Assembly: GCA_030533445.1 (NCBI GenBank)
Contig: CM060072.1
Span: forward strand, 29,001,766-29,065,765
Reading direction: 5' to 3'
Source: Cyprinodon diabolis
Lineage: Eukaryota; Chordata; Actinopteri; Cyprinodontiformes; Cyprinodontidae
DNA length: 64,000 bases
The position numbers were made by a program, and so were the translations under genes. Positions 1 through 13,184 of the stretch are shown in pieces. Positions within the stretch are counted from its first letter, which is position 1. Each line of letters starts with the position of its first letter. The notes below the pieces were generated by a model. The model saw only the letters and a program-made list of their open reading frames with translations. It did no database searches and was not told the DNA's origin.

Positions 1-1395
1 TCAAACACACCCATTGTCCTTCTTAGGCCTCTACTGTGAGACAAGTTCAACATATGACGATTTGTTATCGGACTGCAATGAGCCTAATAAAAGCAGCGCT
101 TCAGAGCCGACCCAGGAAGGTGAAGGCTTTGCCAACGCAGCAACTATTTGTGTTCCCGCTAAAAGGGCAGCGCTGGCAGCAGAGGCACGTTCGCAAGCGT
201 TTAGAGGCTTAAAGGGGGAAAAATGCTCCAAGAATCTGTATTCTGCTCTGCAGATGAGGAATTTTGAAACATTGGCAAATCTCTCAACAGTTTTTGCTTT
301 GTGTTAACGGATTAGTTGATTTAAAGCTTATAACTTAGCGTTGCTGTTTCGGGTGGTGTTACAGAGCCATAAAAACTTTTATCTGCTCCATGTAGGAAAG
401 CAAGAGCACAAGGTTATATGACCTCAATTACCCTTTTGCTGTAGATAAACAGTTTGTTCTGCTTGATTTTTGCCTCCCCCCCTCCCAGTTTCCTTCAGCT
501 CTTTTGATATTTTGTGTGACTGATGACCTCTCAATAACTTCATCTTAGTTTCTGTGTGCTGATGTTTGCTGCAGCGTTACGAGCCGCATCTTTATTTTCA
601 GCTGTTTTATATGTTGGCAGGTCACAGTTCATTCAGCTGATACCAAGGTTTAAAATAATACTTTGATCCGAGCAGCTGCTTCTTGTTATGTCTTGTTTCT
701 GAATTAATTCATTCTTGGAATTAAAATAACTAACAGAAAACACAAAGATTTGGTTGTAATTAGTTTATGCATCAATGTTCACACCTGAAAGAAAACAGAA
801 ACCTCATGTCAACCAGGAAACGCCTAAACATGGTGGGTAGCTAATTAGTAACCTTGGAAACAGGATTCACCTTAGGTTCCCTCGGTAACGTCATTTCCCG
901 CCCTTTGAACAAAGCAGAAGTTGTGGTCAGGAGTAGAAATCACTGTTCACTGTGACATTATTTCACTGTAGTAGCTCAAACATTGAAGTTTTGCAAATGT
1001 TTTAGGGCTGAAACAATGAATTTGATTAATCAATTATTGAAATAATCATCAACCTATTCAGTAATTAATTAATCATTAACTAGAGTGTAGAGACCGTAAA
1101 ACATGTCTTTAGCTGACAGAGCAACTCAATTAGAGCAGGAATTATATGAACATTTCAAAAAAATCTGTAAACATTTTGCATGTAAGAAAAAATTATGTTG
1201 TTCATTTGTCAATATGCTCTATCCAGAGGTTTTAGTTGTATATGGTTTAATTCCATAAACAAATCTTTAAGGAACTGTTGGCTATTCGATTACTAATCAA
1301 AAAAATTATCGATAGCTTAACTGATTTGCAAAATAATTGTTAGTTGCAGCCCTAATATATTTATTTATTTTCTCCTTATTTCTCCCTTTGAACAG
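1..1395. other. acer3 intronic sequence, no exon recognised
   Basis: This stretch precedes the first acer3 exon visible in the window. I searched for the missing N-terminal coding exon (a segment ending in a tryptophan codon split before GG) and did not see it. The open frame at 14-307 resembles no family I know and lacks splice-consistent ends, so I leave it uncalled. The only structured item is the MITE-like element at 1003-1354. Confidence 0.5.
1003..1354. mobile_element. hAT-like MITE with TAGGGCTG/CAGCCCTA ends
   Basis: The element begins TAGGGCTGAAAC and ends GTTAGTTGCAGCCCTA, which are inverted termini. The interior is AT-rich and full of ATTAATC/GATTA motifs in both orientations. This architecture matches abundant non-autonomous DNA elements of teleosts that begin with TAGGGCTGCAAC. 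It has no coding capacity. No unambiguous target duplication was seen. Confidence 0.6.
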
Positions 1396-4300
1396 GGAAC
1401 ACTGTCAGCAACCTGATCATGATCCTTCCTCCTTTATATGGAGCTGTCCAAACTTTTCGGGACGGCCTGGAGTTTCGCTATATTTGCTCGTTTCTCGGTC
1501 TCTCAGGTAAAGATGAAGGCCTCAACGTATTCAGAGCTGATTCTTCAGAAAGTCAGAACCTCCTTTCATTCAGTCTTTCCTGTGTTCCTTAACGTAACCC
1601 AGCTGTAGGTGTTGGTTCCTGGTGTTTCCACATGACACTCTTGTATGAGATGCAGGTGAGATACGCGGCTGCATCCATGTCTCCTCTAAGCACAGCTATT
1701 TTTGCCTGTTATCACAGATCAATGTCTGTTTTCTTTCTTTGCAGCTGCTGGACGAGTTGCCAATGATTTACAGTACATGTGTCTTTGTGTACTGTCTGTA
1801 AGTGGATCAGCTTTTTACATTTGGTTTTTTTTTATTCCCTTTTAACTGCTAAAACAAGATCGTTCCTTAATGTGAATACATACAGATGATGAGTCCCCTG
1901 GTTAAACATAAGCTAGCTTAAAAGTTAAATATTTATTGCTGCCAAACAATGAAAAAGGAAAAAAAAGGATATTTTATTTAAGCCGTTTTTTTCAGTTGGA
2001 AAATAAATCACATGTAGAAATCAGGATCACTACTGGAACACTGTTGATAGCCTGCAGGAAAATCCTTTTGGTCAACAGGACAAATTTAGTCATCTTATAT
2101 TATTTCCCAAGCTTGCAGCATCCAGATAGAGGGATTGTCCCTCACTGCTCTCTGTAGAGGGAGGCTGACATTCTGTCTGTGGCCCATTATTAAACTGAAG
2201 ACACAGTAACAGCCAGTTCAGACTTCATTGTACTGTTTACGTACGATAAACTAATTACCTAACGAAATGCTTGATAACATTTATTGTTAATAGATCGTTA
2301 GCCTAACCAACACTGGCCCCAGTTTAGAATCGTTCATAGTTTTTATACTCAAGTGCATCATCTTTTATTGTTTCACAAGCTGAATGTGAATAATGAGACG
2401 TTTTTCTTTTGTTCAGGTATGAGTGCTTCAAGCAGGAAAACGGCATCAGTGTATTTCCTATAGTATTGTTGGTCATTTTCAGTGTCTCAGTCACATTGGT
2501 GAGTTCCTTCAGTTATTACAGAAATGACTTACAGTAAACACTGTGAACTGAAATAGTCTCATATAGTTTCTGTATTTATGTGTCTCAGGTGTACTTGCAG
2601 TGGAAGGAGCCAGTTTTTCACCAGGTAAGGTTTGCTTTATGTCAGGTTTGTCTGCCTCCTTCAGATCACTGTTTGCTCTGAGGGCTCAGTGGCTAACCTT
2701 TAGCTCCTGTAAACAATGGGCTGGCCTACGCAGCACTGGGACATCGTTAGAGCTGACTGTCTGTCTAATTTTCTGTCTGACTGTCCATCAGTCGGTCTGT
2801 CTGACTATCTGTTTGACTGTCTGTCTGACTGTCAATCCGTCCAACTGTTTGTCCGTCTGTCTGACTGACTATCTGACTGTCAGTCTGTCTGACTGACTAT
2901 CTGACTGTCTGTCTGTCTGACTGAATATCTGACTGTCTGTCTGTCTGACTGAATATCTGACTGTCTCTGTCTGACTGACTATCTGACTGTCTGTCTGTCT
3001 GACTGACTATCTGACTGTCTGTCTGTCTGACTGAATATCTGACTGTCTCTGTCTGACTGACTATCTGACTGTTTGTCCGTCTGTCTGACTGTTTATCTGA
3101 CTGTCTGTCTGTCTGACTGACTATCTGACTGTCTGTCTGTCTGACTGAATATCTGACTGTCTGTCTGTCTGACTGAATATCTGACTGTCTCTGTCTGACT
3201 GACTATCTGACTGTTTGTCCGTCTGTCTGACTGTCTATCTGACTGACTATCTGACTGTCTGTCCGTCTGTCTGACTGTCTGTCTGACTGACTATCTGACT
3301 GTTTGTCCGTCTGTCTGACTTACTGTCTGTCTATCTGACTGACTATCTGACTTTCTGTCCGTCTGTCTGACTGTCTGTCCGTCTGTCTGACTGAATATCT
3401 GACTGTTTGTCCGTTTGTCTGACTGACTATCTGTCCGTCTGTCTGTCTGATTGACTATCTGACTGTTTGTCTGTCTGTCTGACTGACTGTCTGTCTGTCT
3501 TACTGACTGACTATCTGTCCGTCTGTCTGTCTGATTGACTATCTGACTATCTGACTGTCTGTCCATCTGTCTGACTGTGTCCGTCTGTCTGACTGACTAT
3601 CTGACTGTCTGTCCATCCGTCTGACTGTCCGTCTGTCTGACTGACTATCCGCCCATCCGTCTGTCTGTTTGTCTAACTGTCCCTTTGTCCAACTGTCTTT
3701 CTGCCTGTCTGTTTGACTGACTTTGTATAAATGCCCTTGATCAAGAGAAACTATTTTTTATTTTATTCAGCAGTAAAATCATTATCTGCAAGGTAAAATT
3801 TTTATGGTACCACATAACATATTGACAGAATCAATAGCATATCTATAAACTATTTGTTAACTATGTATAAGCAGAGCCGTATAAGAGACTGGTATCAATT
3901 ATATAATGTTTTTAGGACTTCAAAGAGAGGCTGATAAAGACCTGAAGTGACCTTTTGCATTGTGACGACATTGACCTTTTAATGATTAACAATCTGGTCA
4001 CCATGAAATCCTTTACTTGAAGCTTAAATCTAAAAGATCTTAGTAAGAACGTGTTTATGCTGAACGTCATATATTTAGCTCTAGATGAATATAAAATAGA
4101 AGGAAAAGGTGATGTCATGGCTTCACTGCGGCTTCATGCTGCTCAGGCAGCAGCAGCTGGACTTTGGCCTTCTTGGTTTTTGGCCTTAAATAAAAAACTG
4201 AGGTTATAGAAAAAGCTGAAAAAATTTGATTGAGTTCTTATTTCTTTTTCCCCTTTAGAGAGTAGTGATAACTGGGAGTCTATTATGGTGTCACTTTTTT

Positions 4301-7300
4301 TAAAGTTGCACAAGATCGATGCTTTTAGTTCTGCAAGTGAAAACTACGTGATCAGCTGTAAAACAAAACGGCTTTCGTTCATGTGGCTGAACCAAAAGGG
4401 CTGTCCTAAAAATATACTCTATGCGCTCGATTATTTATGCAAACCTATAAACATTAAATTAATCAAATCAAATGAGCATTTTTTTCTTTAATGGAGCTCA
4501 AACCTTTTAGAATTCTTACATCTGTAGGTATAGGAGATATTAAATACATAAGAAGCTTGAACTCCGACTTAATTAAACCAAAAACTTTTCCTTTGGAGTT
4601 TACCTTTGATATTGTCCCATTTAATTTAGGAAATATATAAATTACTGAGTAATGATTATATATATTTGCTGATGCGGATTTGTCTTTGGACACATGAGCA
4701 AAGACTGAACAGCATTATTGTTGACTGACTCCTGACAGCAGGTAGCAGCTCAGATGAAAATCCTAGTTTTTATCAAACAAACATCTCTACTGGTTAAAAC
4801 CTTATCACCAAACCGTCAAACATTAATCTGGATGCAGATTTCTGCAGCGTGTTTTTACAAGAATCTAACATTTAACCTGTTTTTTTAAAAAGAAAAAAAA
4901 AAGCTGCTAGTTTTGTCTGTTTGCCAGAACAGGTGATTAAGTCATTGATATTCCCTTAAAGTATCTCTGCTGGTTATCTACTCAAAGAGGCAGAAGTGAA
5001 ACTGATGACAGTTTTATTTTTTCTTTTAGGTTTCTGTAAAACCTCAGTTTCATTAAACCAAATATCAGGTTAAAAAGAGCTTTTCCTCTCCCGCAGAAAG
5101 TTCTGTAAATGTGTTTCCCCTCTCAGGTCATGTACGCTGCCCTGGTAGCTTGCCTGGTGTTGCGTTCTATCTTCATTGTGACATGGTGAGTACTGTTACT
5201 TTAATAGTTTAGATCCACACAGCGTGGTCCTGATGAAGGTTGTTCTCTCCTGGTTCCAGGGTGTATCCGTGGCTCAGGGGGCTCTGTTACACATCTTTAG
5301 GGATCTTTCTGTTAGGCTTCCTGCTCTGGAACATCGACAACATCTTCTGTGACTCTTTAAGGTGAGTAGATAGTTGTTGTTTTGAAGTATTATAAAATTG
5401 TAATCTATATTTACACTCAATATTCTGTGCAAATAGAACAAAATCATCCAAAAATCACACTTAGTGGAAATAATGGAAGTAATAGCATTGTGATCATTTT
5501 AATTCGTCTAACATCAGTAAAATTCATTACGACTCCATCATGGATGAAATAGATTTAAAATGTTTTTGACCCTTTGTGGTGGAATATATGAAATGAAAAG
5601 CTCAGTTTTTGATGAAGCCCTTTTCTATGGGAGAATTATCCTGCCATAATGCAAGAACACATAATTTCAATTTGAGAAAAGAATTTCATCTTCTTGCACT
5701 CAAAACTTATAATGCTCACACTCAAAACATGCGCTCTCTCTCAAATATTTTCTTTTCTCTCTCAAATCTTTGTTTCTTCTCTCAGATTTAATGCTTCTTG
5801 CACAAATATTTTCTCCTCTCGCTTGCCTCCTCCTCTTCGCGCACAAACCGCGCTCTGCTCGGGTCTGAAATGCGCTCGCAAACCCGTAGGCTCTGCTTGC
5901 GGATTTTTTCTGCTCTCTCACGGATTGCAGCTGGATCGTCGCCTAGCAACCTTTCAAGCCAATAGAACGACAGCCTGGGAAAGGGTGCGCTTGTTTAACC
6001 CTACTGAGTTTGCCTGTGCTACTACGCCACTTAGAGCGTCAGCTCGATTCAGCAAAGTTCAGTACTTATGGATAACCTAAACAATTCTGAATTAAGTCAT
6101 TTCAAACAATTAGTGGTTTGTTATGTACAAAAGCAAACAACAGACATATTAAATTATTATCTTGAAATACTTTGTCAGTATTGATTTCAAAACGTAGGGG
6201 AAAAAATAATTTTTTTACAAAAAGTTAAAATGTTGGATAGTTATTTCCAATTATTATTATGGTGTTATGTGTCCAGTCAGCTTTCTTATTGACTTGAACA
6301 CCCAGGTATTTGAACTCTCCACAGTTTCTATGTCCTGCCCTGAATGTTCACACGGGGTCGTCTCCTGAAGTCGATCACCATCGCCTTGGTCTAACTGGTG
6401 TTTAAACACAGGTGTTTTTTCTCACAACAGTCCACAAAGTCCATGATGACTGACCGGTACTCCAGCTCATTCCCCTCAGACACACAGCCCACAAGGTGAA
6501 GGTGTAGAGGGTGAAGAGAAATGGAGACAGGACGGTGGCCTGGAGGCCCCAGTGCTGCAGACTGCCACCTCTGACTGATAGCCTTGCAGCCACAGGGCTG
6601 TCAGTCAGAGAAAATCCTGACTTTGATTTTCTTATAGAAGTCAGGAGAAAAAGATTTCTCTTCCAGGGTCAAGTCATCCACGCCTCCGAAAATTAACCAT
6701 CTCACTCTTAACTAAATATAAGATTTGAGGTCTGATTAAACATGATAATAAAATTTAAATAAATAAATAAATACCAATTTTAATATCATAATACAGTACT
6801 TATTATTTATTAACCTGCTGATATAGCCAACAAACTGCATAGTTAGTCCAGTGAAAAGCTCCTTTGAGGTGAAAACAGCGGTGGCTTTCAGAAGACATGT
6901 CTCCTTTCCCTGTAATGTCCTACTTCAGCTGCGATTGGACTCCTCTTTCGGAACAATTGTCCACTCATACAACATTTTAAAACATCCATAAGTCACTGAC
7001 TGGTTAAAACGTAAATATTTGCCATTATACTAACAAAGTATTTCAAGATAATAATTTAATATGTCTGTTGTTTGCTTTTGTACATAACAAACCACTAATT
7101 GTTTAAAATGACTTAATTCAGAATTGTTTAGGTTATCCATAAGTACTGAACTTTGCTGAATCGAGCCACAAAACTACTGTAAATAGCAGTTTCAGCTGAC
7201 GCTCTAAGTGGCGTAGTAGCACAGGCACACTCAGTAGGGTTAAACAAGCGCACCCTTTCCCAGGCTGTCGTTCTATTGGCTGGAAAGGTTGCTAGGTGAC

Positions 7301-7999
7301 GATCCAGCTGCAATCCGTGAGAGAGCAGAAAAAATCCGCAAGCAGAGCCTACGGGTTTGCGAGCGTATTTGAGACCCGAGCAGAGCGCGGTTTGTGCGCG
7401 AAGAGGAGGAGGCAAGCGAGAGGAGAAAATATCTGTGCAAGAAGCATTAAATCTGAGAGAAGAAACAAAGATTTGAGAGAGAAGAGAAAATATCTGAGAG
7501 AGAGAGCATGTTTTGAGTGTGAGCATTATAAGTTTTGAGTGCAAGAAGATGAAATTCTTTTCTCAAATTGAAATTATGTGCTCTTGCATTATGGCAGGAT
7601 AATTCTTCCATACTTTTCTTCTTTCTCTAACTTAGAGCCAGTAGAAAAATGCTGCCCCCTGGTGTTGGAGTAGCAACTCAGTTCCATGCCTGGTGGCACA
7701 TCTTCACAGGTCTCGGTTCCTACCTGCACATACTGCTCAGGTTGGACCTTTATCTGTGTCACAAACCAAATTCTTTGTAATGATGCTTTTTGTTAACTTA
7801 CTCTAAAATGAAACACCTGCAGTTTGCAGATCCGATCCACCTACCTCAAGCACAGACCGAAGGTTAAGGTACGTCAACATTGTGACTTAAAAGAAACTGT
7901 TAAGTTTTAATTCATGACCTGTTGCTGGATGTTCCCTTTGTTCAGTTTGTGTTTGGAGTCTGGCCCACGCTGCACATTGAACCACAGAAGACAAGCTGA
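1396..7999 (+). CDS. acer3: Alkaline ceramidase 3 (5'-partial, ten exons)
   Basis: Seven-pass ER/Golgi hydrolase that cleaves ceramides to sphingosine and fatty acid. Coding exons read as 1396-1506, 1609-1655, 1745-1797, 2417-2498, 2589-2624, 5127-5185, 5260-5361, 7636-7740, 7823-7868 and 7946-7999 (TGA at 7997). All splice sites are GT-AG and in phase, giving the last 230 residues; human ACER3 has 267, so about 35 N-terminal residues, including the family's calcium-site segment, lie upstream. Family active-site residues are present: Ser and His of SWCFHMTL, Asp of LLDELPM, and both His of QFHAWWH. The run NTVSNLIMILPP and the stretch VYPWLRGLCYTSLGIFLLGF are near-identical to vertebrate ACER3, not ACER1/2. 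The first visible exon starts with two bases of a split Trp codon. Two introns are swollen by repeats. It appears intact and functional. Confidence 0.95.
2745..3725. repeat. CTGT/CTGA tetranucleotide array, ~980 bp
   Basis: Long imperfect array of CTGT, CTGA, CTAT and CCGT tetramers inside an acer3 intron. There is a visible higher-order period: a block like CTGACTGACTATCTGACTGT recurs with one or two CTGT insertions. It becomes more degenerate (CCGT, CATC variants) toward 3600-3700. The open frames on both strands are artefacts of the 4-bp period without stops. Confidence 0.95.
5626..7612. mobile_element. Foldback DNA transposon with ~550-bp inverted arms
   Basis: Left arm 5626-6175 is repeated in inverted orientation at 7033-7612. 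The outer ends are TATGGRAGAATTATCCTGCC. The flanks show a matching 6-bp direct duplication, CTTTTC, at 5620-5625 and 7613-7618, consistent with insertion. The right arm has an extra ~25-bp segment near 7170-7195. No transposase is seen, so it is non-autonomous. It fills most of a 2274-bp acer3 intron; without it the intron would be about 280 bp. The 128- and 138-aa open frames lie in the arms and mirror each other. Confidence 0.85.
6290..6650 (-). mobile_element. Non-LTR retrotransposon fragment inside the foldback element
   Basis: The sequence between the foldback arms includes text typical of the reverse-strand 3' coding part of Rex1/L2-like fish LINEs (AGGTATTTGAACTCTCCACA, AAGTCCATGATGACTG, GTGTAGAGGGTGAAGAG). 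The last phrase recurs at 12890. The frame is broken. Confidence 0.5.
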
Positions 8000-10900
8000 G
8001 AGGAGAAGATGTCTACTAGCCAAAGGATGGAGCCAAATAAGGCAATCCTGGCAAAAAGAGCTGCCAGTTCTGCCTTTCTAATGCTGGGGAACTGGTCCCA
8101 GTCAGCGGCTTGGTGAACCGCAGGGCTCCAACTTAGGGACCTTAGTACAGCATAGCACTGAATTAAATGTCAAGAAACTGAAGATTATTTTTATTGATAA
8201 TAATTTATTAGACTAGTTTGTTAAGTTATTTTTATGTGGGTAGTGTTTGTTTTTTATTTTTCATTGCAGTGAATGAATGACGTAGTTCACTTCTGTGGTA
8301 AATATAGAAGGACTTACAGACATTTCATTGATTTGAAAAATTGTTGAATATTTCTAATTGATTCAAAATTCTGTTTTATTTATAACCAATCAGATAAATA
8401 ATCAAATCGAATGATCCGTAATATATAAATTTCTCCCTTCAAATATGACATTACCCTTATTCAGGCTCAGCTCCTCAAGCTGGGTAGCTTATAATATAGT
8501 TATTGCGGGGGAAAAAGGAAATATACTTATAAAGGATTTAATACAAAAGGAAAATCCATCTTATAAACTTAGCTGAAGATTTTTACTTGAAGTTTCCATA
8601 AAAATTATTTTCCATAACTGGAATTCTGATGCTTTCTAAAAATCCCTAATTATGTTGCCAAATTTGCACTTTTGTTTTTTGTACTAAGTACTCATCCAAT
8701 GTGTGAAACGGTTTAACTGTCTACTTGCTGTAATGTTTTAATGAAAGTAACGTTCTAACACCGGTTTTTATTTCCCAAAGTCCCCAGAACATCTGAGCCT
8801 CAGGTTTTTCCTAAGAGCGTCCTAAATGAAGCAGCTGCTTAATTGGAATGACAACCTCTAGGCATGGGAAGCTTTCTGGTACCAAGATAAAGAAATCTTT
8901 CAAAATTAAGCTTTTAAAACTAGCTTAAAATGTAGAAAATTTTTGTCCAATGCAGAAAATGTTGAAGTAATTTTCATTGGTTCACACTGCTGATCAGCTG
9001 GCTGAAAAAGATTCATGCTAGTGATGGTCCAGCAGCTCCGATGCCGCATCGAGCTCACAGAGTAAAACTCCATGTTGGTGCTCGGATCGTTTGTAGAGTC
9101 TTGTAACTGATAAAGGAGCGGCTTGAAACTGACTGACGCACTAAACTGTCAACGAGACAAATCTGCCACAAAAATCTCTGATATTTTAAGTTTCTGTATC
9201 AAATTCATCAGGAAATATGGAGGGACCAATGTTGGACCATTTAGATCTCATATTTGTTTTAATTTTCTCGTTATGTCATCCTGTTCCTCTCAGTTATCAC
9301 TCAAGTTATCTGAATTTAAATGAAATTCAAATCGACTTTTAGTTTACCGTATTTACTGTACTTATACTAGTACATTATTTATTGACTGCATCTAAGCATA
9401 TCAAATATATTTTCACTTTAAACAAAGATATGAAATTATAGAATATGATATAAAATGACGTAAATCATATTATTGTACTAGGCGGGATGTAAGAAAAGGT
9501 CCAGCAGGTGTCAGTATTGAGTGACTCAGTATCAGTACAGTTTGCAATGTGTAAAAAACGCTTCCTGATGCCTCATCAACCATCGCTCATTCATAAACGT
9601 TATCTGCATGTGCAAGAAGAAGAAAAAATGTCTGTTTATCGAAATGAATAAAACAATAACTTTAAGTAACCTGCTGTTATAATAGTAATGTTAACGTTTT
9701 TGTTTGGGATAAGAATTTGTTGTTTTCCCTTTTAGTAACAGAGATCAGTAGATACTGAGACCTATACTTCATTAAATTGACATAAACACAGACAGCAATT
9801 TTAATTCTTTCAAATACTAGGATCAGAAAAATATCTGGGACCTATTTTTTATAGAGAATGCAGTCTTTTTTTTAATCATCAAAATTGTTCTTTTTTTTTA
9901 TCAGTAATTAAATGAAATTACATTTATTAAAGCTTTATAAAAATTGAAAAGAGCCAGAGAGTCTAAAACTGGCCCATGCTTAATTACCAGAAGATCTTTG
10001 TGCCTCATTAGGATCCTTCTTGGAAGAAAAAAACTTGAAAGTGTTGTGAAGTGAGCCGGTTAGATATGATTGATCAAAATAAAAATGTGATTATTCAAAT
10101 GAAATCCAATTTAACCCCAGTCAGAGAGCAATGCTTCGTTGGCATGCTTTTAAACACTATTAACCTCTGAATGAACACCACACTTTCACATCGTTTAATC
10201 TGCTGCATTTTACATAAAATACTTATTTATTCATCTTCCTCTGTTTAACTTTTCGACATCTTCTAGCTGGTTTGATGAAACTGAGAACCTCTATTGGTAT
10301 TTCATGATAAAACCACTAGATGGCGTCCTGTTGCAGCTCATTGTGGAGACTGGAACCTGAGCTGCTGGAATCTGGCCCAGCTCTCATGTCTTTGACTTGT
10401 GTGTGTGAATGGGTGAATGAATGTAGTGTAAAGCGCTTTGGTCAAGTCTCCTAACTTGAATAAAGGCGCTATATAGGTACATGCCATTTACCATTTGACT
10501 TTGTGTTAATGAAGGGCTTTTTATGTTCTGTTACTGTGAAGCAGTGGATACGTATCTGCATCAAACAAACTTGAAATAACTGGTTCTCTATAATATGCAG
10601 ACTTTAGCCACTGAGGGTTATATTCTGAACAGTGCTTGTTACTTTATTTTTCATGATGTACTTGGGTTGCTGAGTTTTTAAGCCCAGTGTTAAAAATATT
10701 CATAAGCACAATGTATGAAACCTAAGTATTAGCGTCCTCTGATGACTTTGGCCTGTGTTATCTGAAGTCCCTGCTCATTAGAACCGAGCAGGTCACAAAG
10801 AGGGTGCCTTATTGTTATCACTGCAGTGTAATCCAGGTTGCCTTGATATTTAAAGAAGCATTTCATTTTATCCTTTGTGTTTTGTCCTTACCCTGAATAT

Positions 10901-11504
10901 TAGCCATCAGGAGGACCAACTTCCACAGCTTTTAATGCAAAGTCTGGGCCTGATTCTTTTGCCTTTTTTCATATCATGCATGGAAAAATAAACTCATTGT
11001 TCTGCATACATTGCTAGTATAAAGAGAATATCACTTTTGTGTTTATGGCCAGAACACCAATCTCTGCCAGCAGCTTTGTTGTACTGTGATCGGTCTTTGA
11101 AGATTTTCTCTGATGTCAAATAAAGGAAATTGTGTCAGATTCATGAAGTCCTGTCACTTTATATCGTTGGGTTCCTTACAGGAAATTATGTAAACTGAAC
11201 ATTTTGTGCTGCTAATGATTTTACTGTGACCTAAACAGGAAATATCTGTACATCTTCAGAGAAAATATCAGTTGATTTTTGACTGAAGGCAGCCTTTTAA
11301 TGTAACTAAGCCCAAAATCCACTTTTCACAATTTAAACTGAAAAAACAGAGTTGTTGGGTTTCTATTTTAAAGTTGTGCTTTTTTTTTTTTTTACATGTG
11401 AGAGTTTGTTCTGTATTATTGTATTTTAAACCTCAGTGTTGCCTAGGCAGTTGAACAAAGAGGATTGTGGTAGATTTTCCTATTTGATTTAATTGTACAG
11501 GCTG
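8000..11504. other. acer3 3' UTR and repeat-poor intergenic DNA
   Basis: No coding exon was recognised. The first canonical AATAAA signals after the acer3 stop are at 9647-9652 and 11119-11124; an ATTAAA-type signal near 8162 would give a short 3' UTR, so the real transcript end is uncertain. Contains a SINE tail at 10330-10495. The stretch is otherwise AT-rich without clear structure. Confidence 0.4.
10330..10495 (+). mobile_element. SINE-like 3' fragment
   Basis: The segment ends in the motif AGTGTAAAGCGCTTTGG followed by GCGCTATATAGGTACATGCC and CATTTACCATTT, a 3' end found in many teleost short interspersed elements. The 5' promoter part is not evident. Confidence 0.5.
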
Positions 11505-11778
11505 CACTGCAAAAATAAGTAAAAATGTCTTAAATTAAGTGTATTTACCCTTAATTTGAGTAGGCAAATAAGATCACCTGCCAATGGAATGAGTATTTTT
11601 AAAATTAGATATTTAGATAACATGCACTTGAAATAAGACAATGCAATTGTTTCATCTTATTTTAAATGTTAATTGTCTTGTTTTATTGGCAAAGTGTCTC
11701 ACTTACCTCCTCAATTCAAGAACAAATGCACTTAATTTAAGAACAATTGACTTATCTAGATTTAGATTTTTTCCAGTG
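11505..11778. mobile_element. MITE copy 1 (CACTGCAAAAA ends)
   Basis: Starts CACTGCAAAAATAAG and ends TTTTTTCCAGTG, with near-mirror halves around 11640. It shares most of its sequence in the same orientation with 12044-12333, for example ACTTGAAATAAGACAATG and TTACCTCCTCAATTCAAGA. Confidence 0.7.
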
Positions 11779-12043
11779 TGGTTTATGCCTATAGCGGGTA
11801 AATTGTATTCAAAACTACATGAACCCCATGTAGTCAATAGGGGTAGTCCCCCTACACACACACATCTGGATATAAATACGACCAAATGAGGTAAACGCCT
11901 CTGTAAGCGAGTCATCCTGTCCTCAGTCATTACTGAGTCAGTGCCTTGAAGCAAGCGGTTCATCATGATAAGACTCTGACCCTGTGGATCCACCGAAACT
12001 GCCTCAACAACTGGAGGCAATGGGGTAGTTGAAGAATCCTACA

Positions 12044-12333
12044 TACTGCAAATTCAATGTAGAAATAAGTAAAAAATTCTCAAATTAATTGTATTTACCC
12101 TTAATTTCACCAGGTAACTAAGATTATCTGCCAATAGAATCAGTGTTTTTACTCAAAAAATAAGCGTTAGATAATATGAACTTGAAATAAGACAATGAAA
12201 TTGCTTTTTCTTATTTTCAATGTAAATTGTCTTGTCCCATTGGCAAAATGTTTCAGTTACCTCCTCAATTCAAGATGTAATGCACTTATTTTAAGAAAAA
12301 ATGACTTATTTAGATATCAATTTCTTTGCGGTG
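12044..12333. mobile_element. MITE copy 2 (CACTGCAAAAA family)
   Basis: A second, more decayed copy of the element at 11505-11778, in direct orientation about 265 bp downstream. Its ends are TACTGCAAATTC and TTTCTTTGCGGTGC. Confidence 0.7.
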
Positions 12334-12689
12334 CACCACCAAAGATCTGCTTACTGCCCCTGCTTCAATATAGCTAACCGAGGTGAATTGCACCTTAACA
12401 AGTTCACGGCATAGCATTGTCCTTTTGCAACTTGGATGTGGATGGAAAACTACTTTATCTAAACCCTTTTATTGCTCTTCTGGCTGGATGTTTACATTCC
12501 TTTTCCTACTGGAAGGGGAACTTTTGCTCAAGTCTTTTGCAGGTTTTCTTCTAAGGTTGGCCTCTATCATAGGTGCATAGTAATGTTATTTGACTTTTTT
12601 TTTATATAAGCCAGTAATTCACTCTGGTTGCATGGAAAGTATTTCTCAGAAATTAGAAGTTTCTTATTTAACAGGATTATTTTACAGGT

Positions 12690-12960
12690 TATTATATAGT
12701 GAGTGCACATTAGTTATTAAACAAAACTTATTGCAGTTATAGTGCCACATTGTAAAGTTTAACGACAGCAGTGATGAATGACCTGCGTTAGTGCTCCTTT
12801 TTACAGGCAGGTTGTAAAAGTCTTTTACTAAAGGAGTTGCTCCACTCCTCTACAGAAGCTGTCCTTGTTGCAGGTGAAGTCCGAGGTGTAGAGGGTGAAG
12901 AGTAACGGAGACAGAACGCTGTGCATAGAGCCACGTAGTCTGAGGAGCTGGTCCCTGCAA
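12690..12960 (-). mobile_element. Rex1/L2-like LINE fragment
   Basis: Phrases such as GATGAATGACCTGCGTTAGTG and AAGTCTTTTACTAAAGGAG recur at 43890-43960 in a better-preserved reverse-strand LINE 3' coding region. The 12870-12950 part also matches 6480-6560. Heavily degraded. Confidence 0.55.
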
Positions 12961-13184
12961 GTCGCGGACAAAGGGGTCCCCCCTTGCAGCATTAAAAAGT
13001 GACGAATGTAGGAGAAAGCTCAGCACTACAGTCACAAAAGTTGGCTTCCTCTGTGCACTTAAGTTTCGAATATCAGATACTGTATTCACTAGTAGAAAAT
13101 CATTTCCAAAAAACACTATAAAGAAGAGAAGTAGGGAAGGGGAGTACAGAGCCGAAGTACTGTAACAGGCTGATTCGTTGGCAG

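Noticed and set aside
14..307. 97-aa open frame at the window start
   Set aside because: No recognisable domain, no splice or promoter context, overlaps a frame on the other strand; probably intronic.
2745..3725. Regular repeat-spacer appearance that could suggest a CRISPR-like array
   Set aside because: The spacing is a simple 4-bp period with no unique spacers; the context is a vertebrate intron.
5694..7544. Mirror open frames of 128 and 138 aa in the acer3 intron
   Set aside because: They are the two inverted arms of one transposon read in opposite directions, with no known domain.
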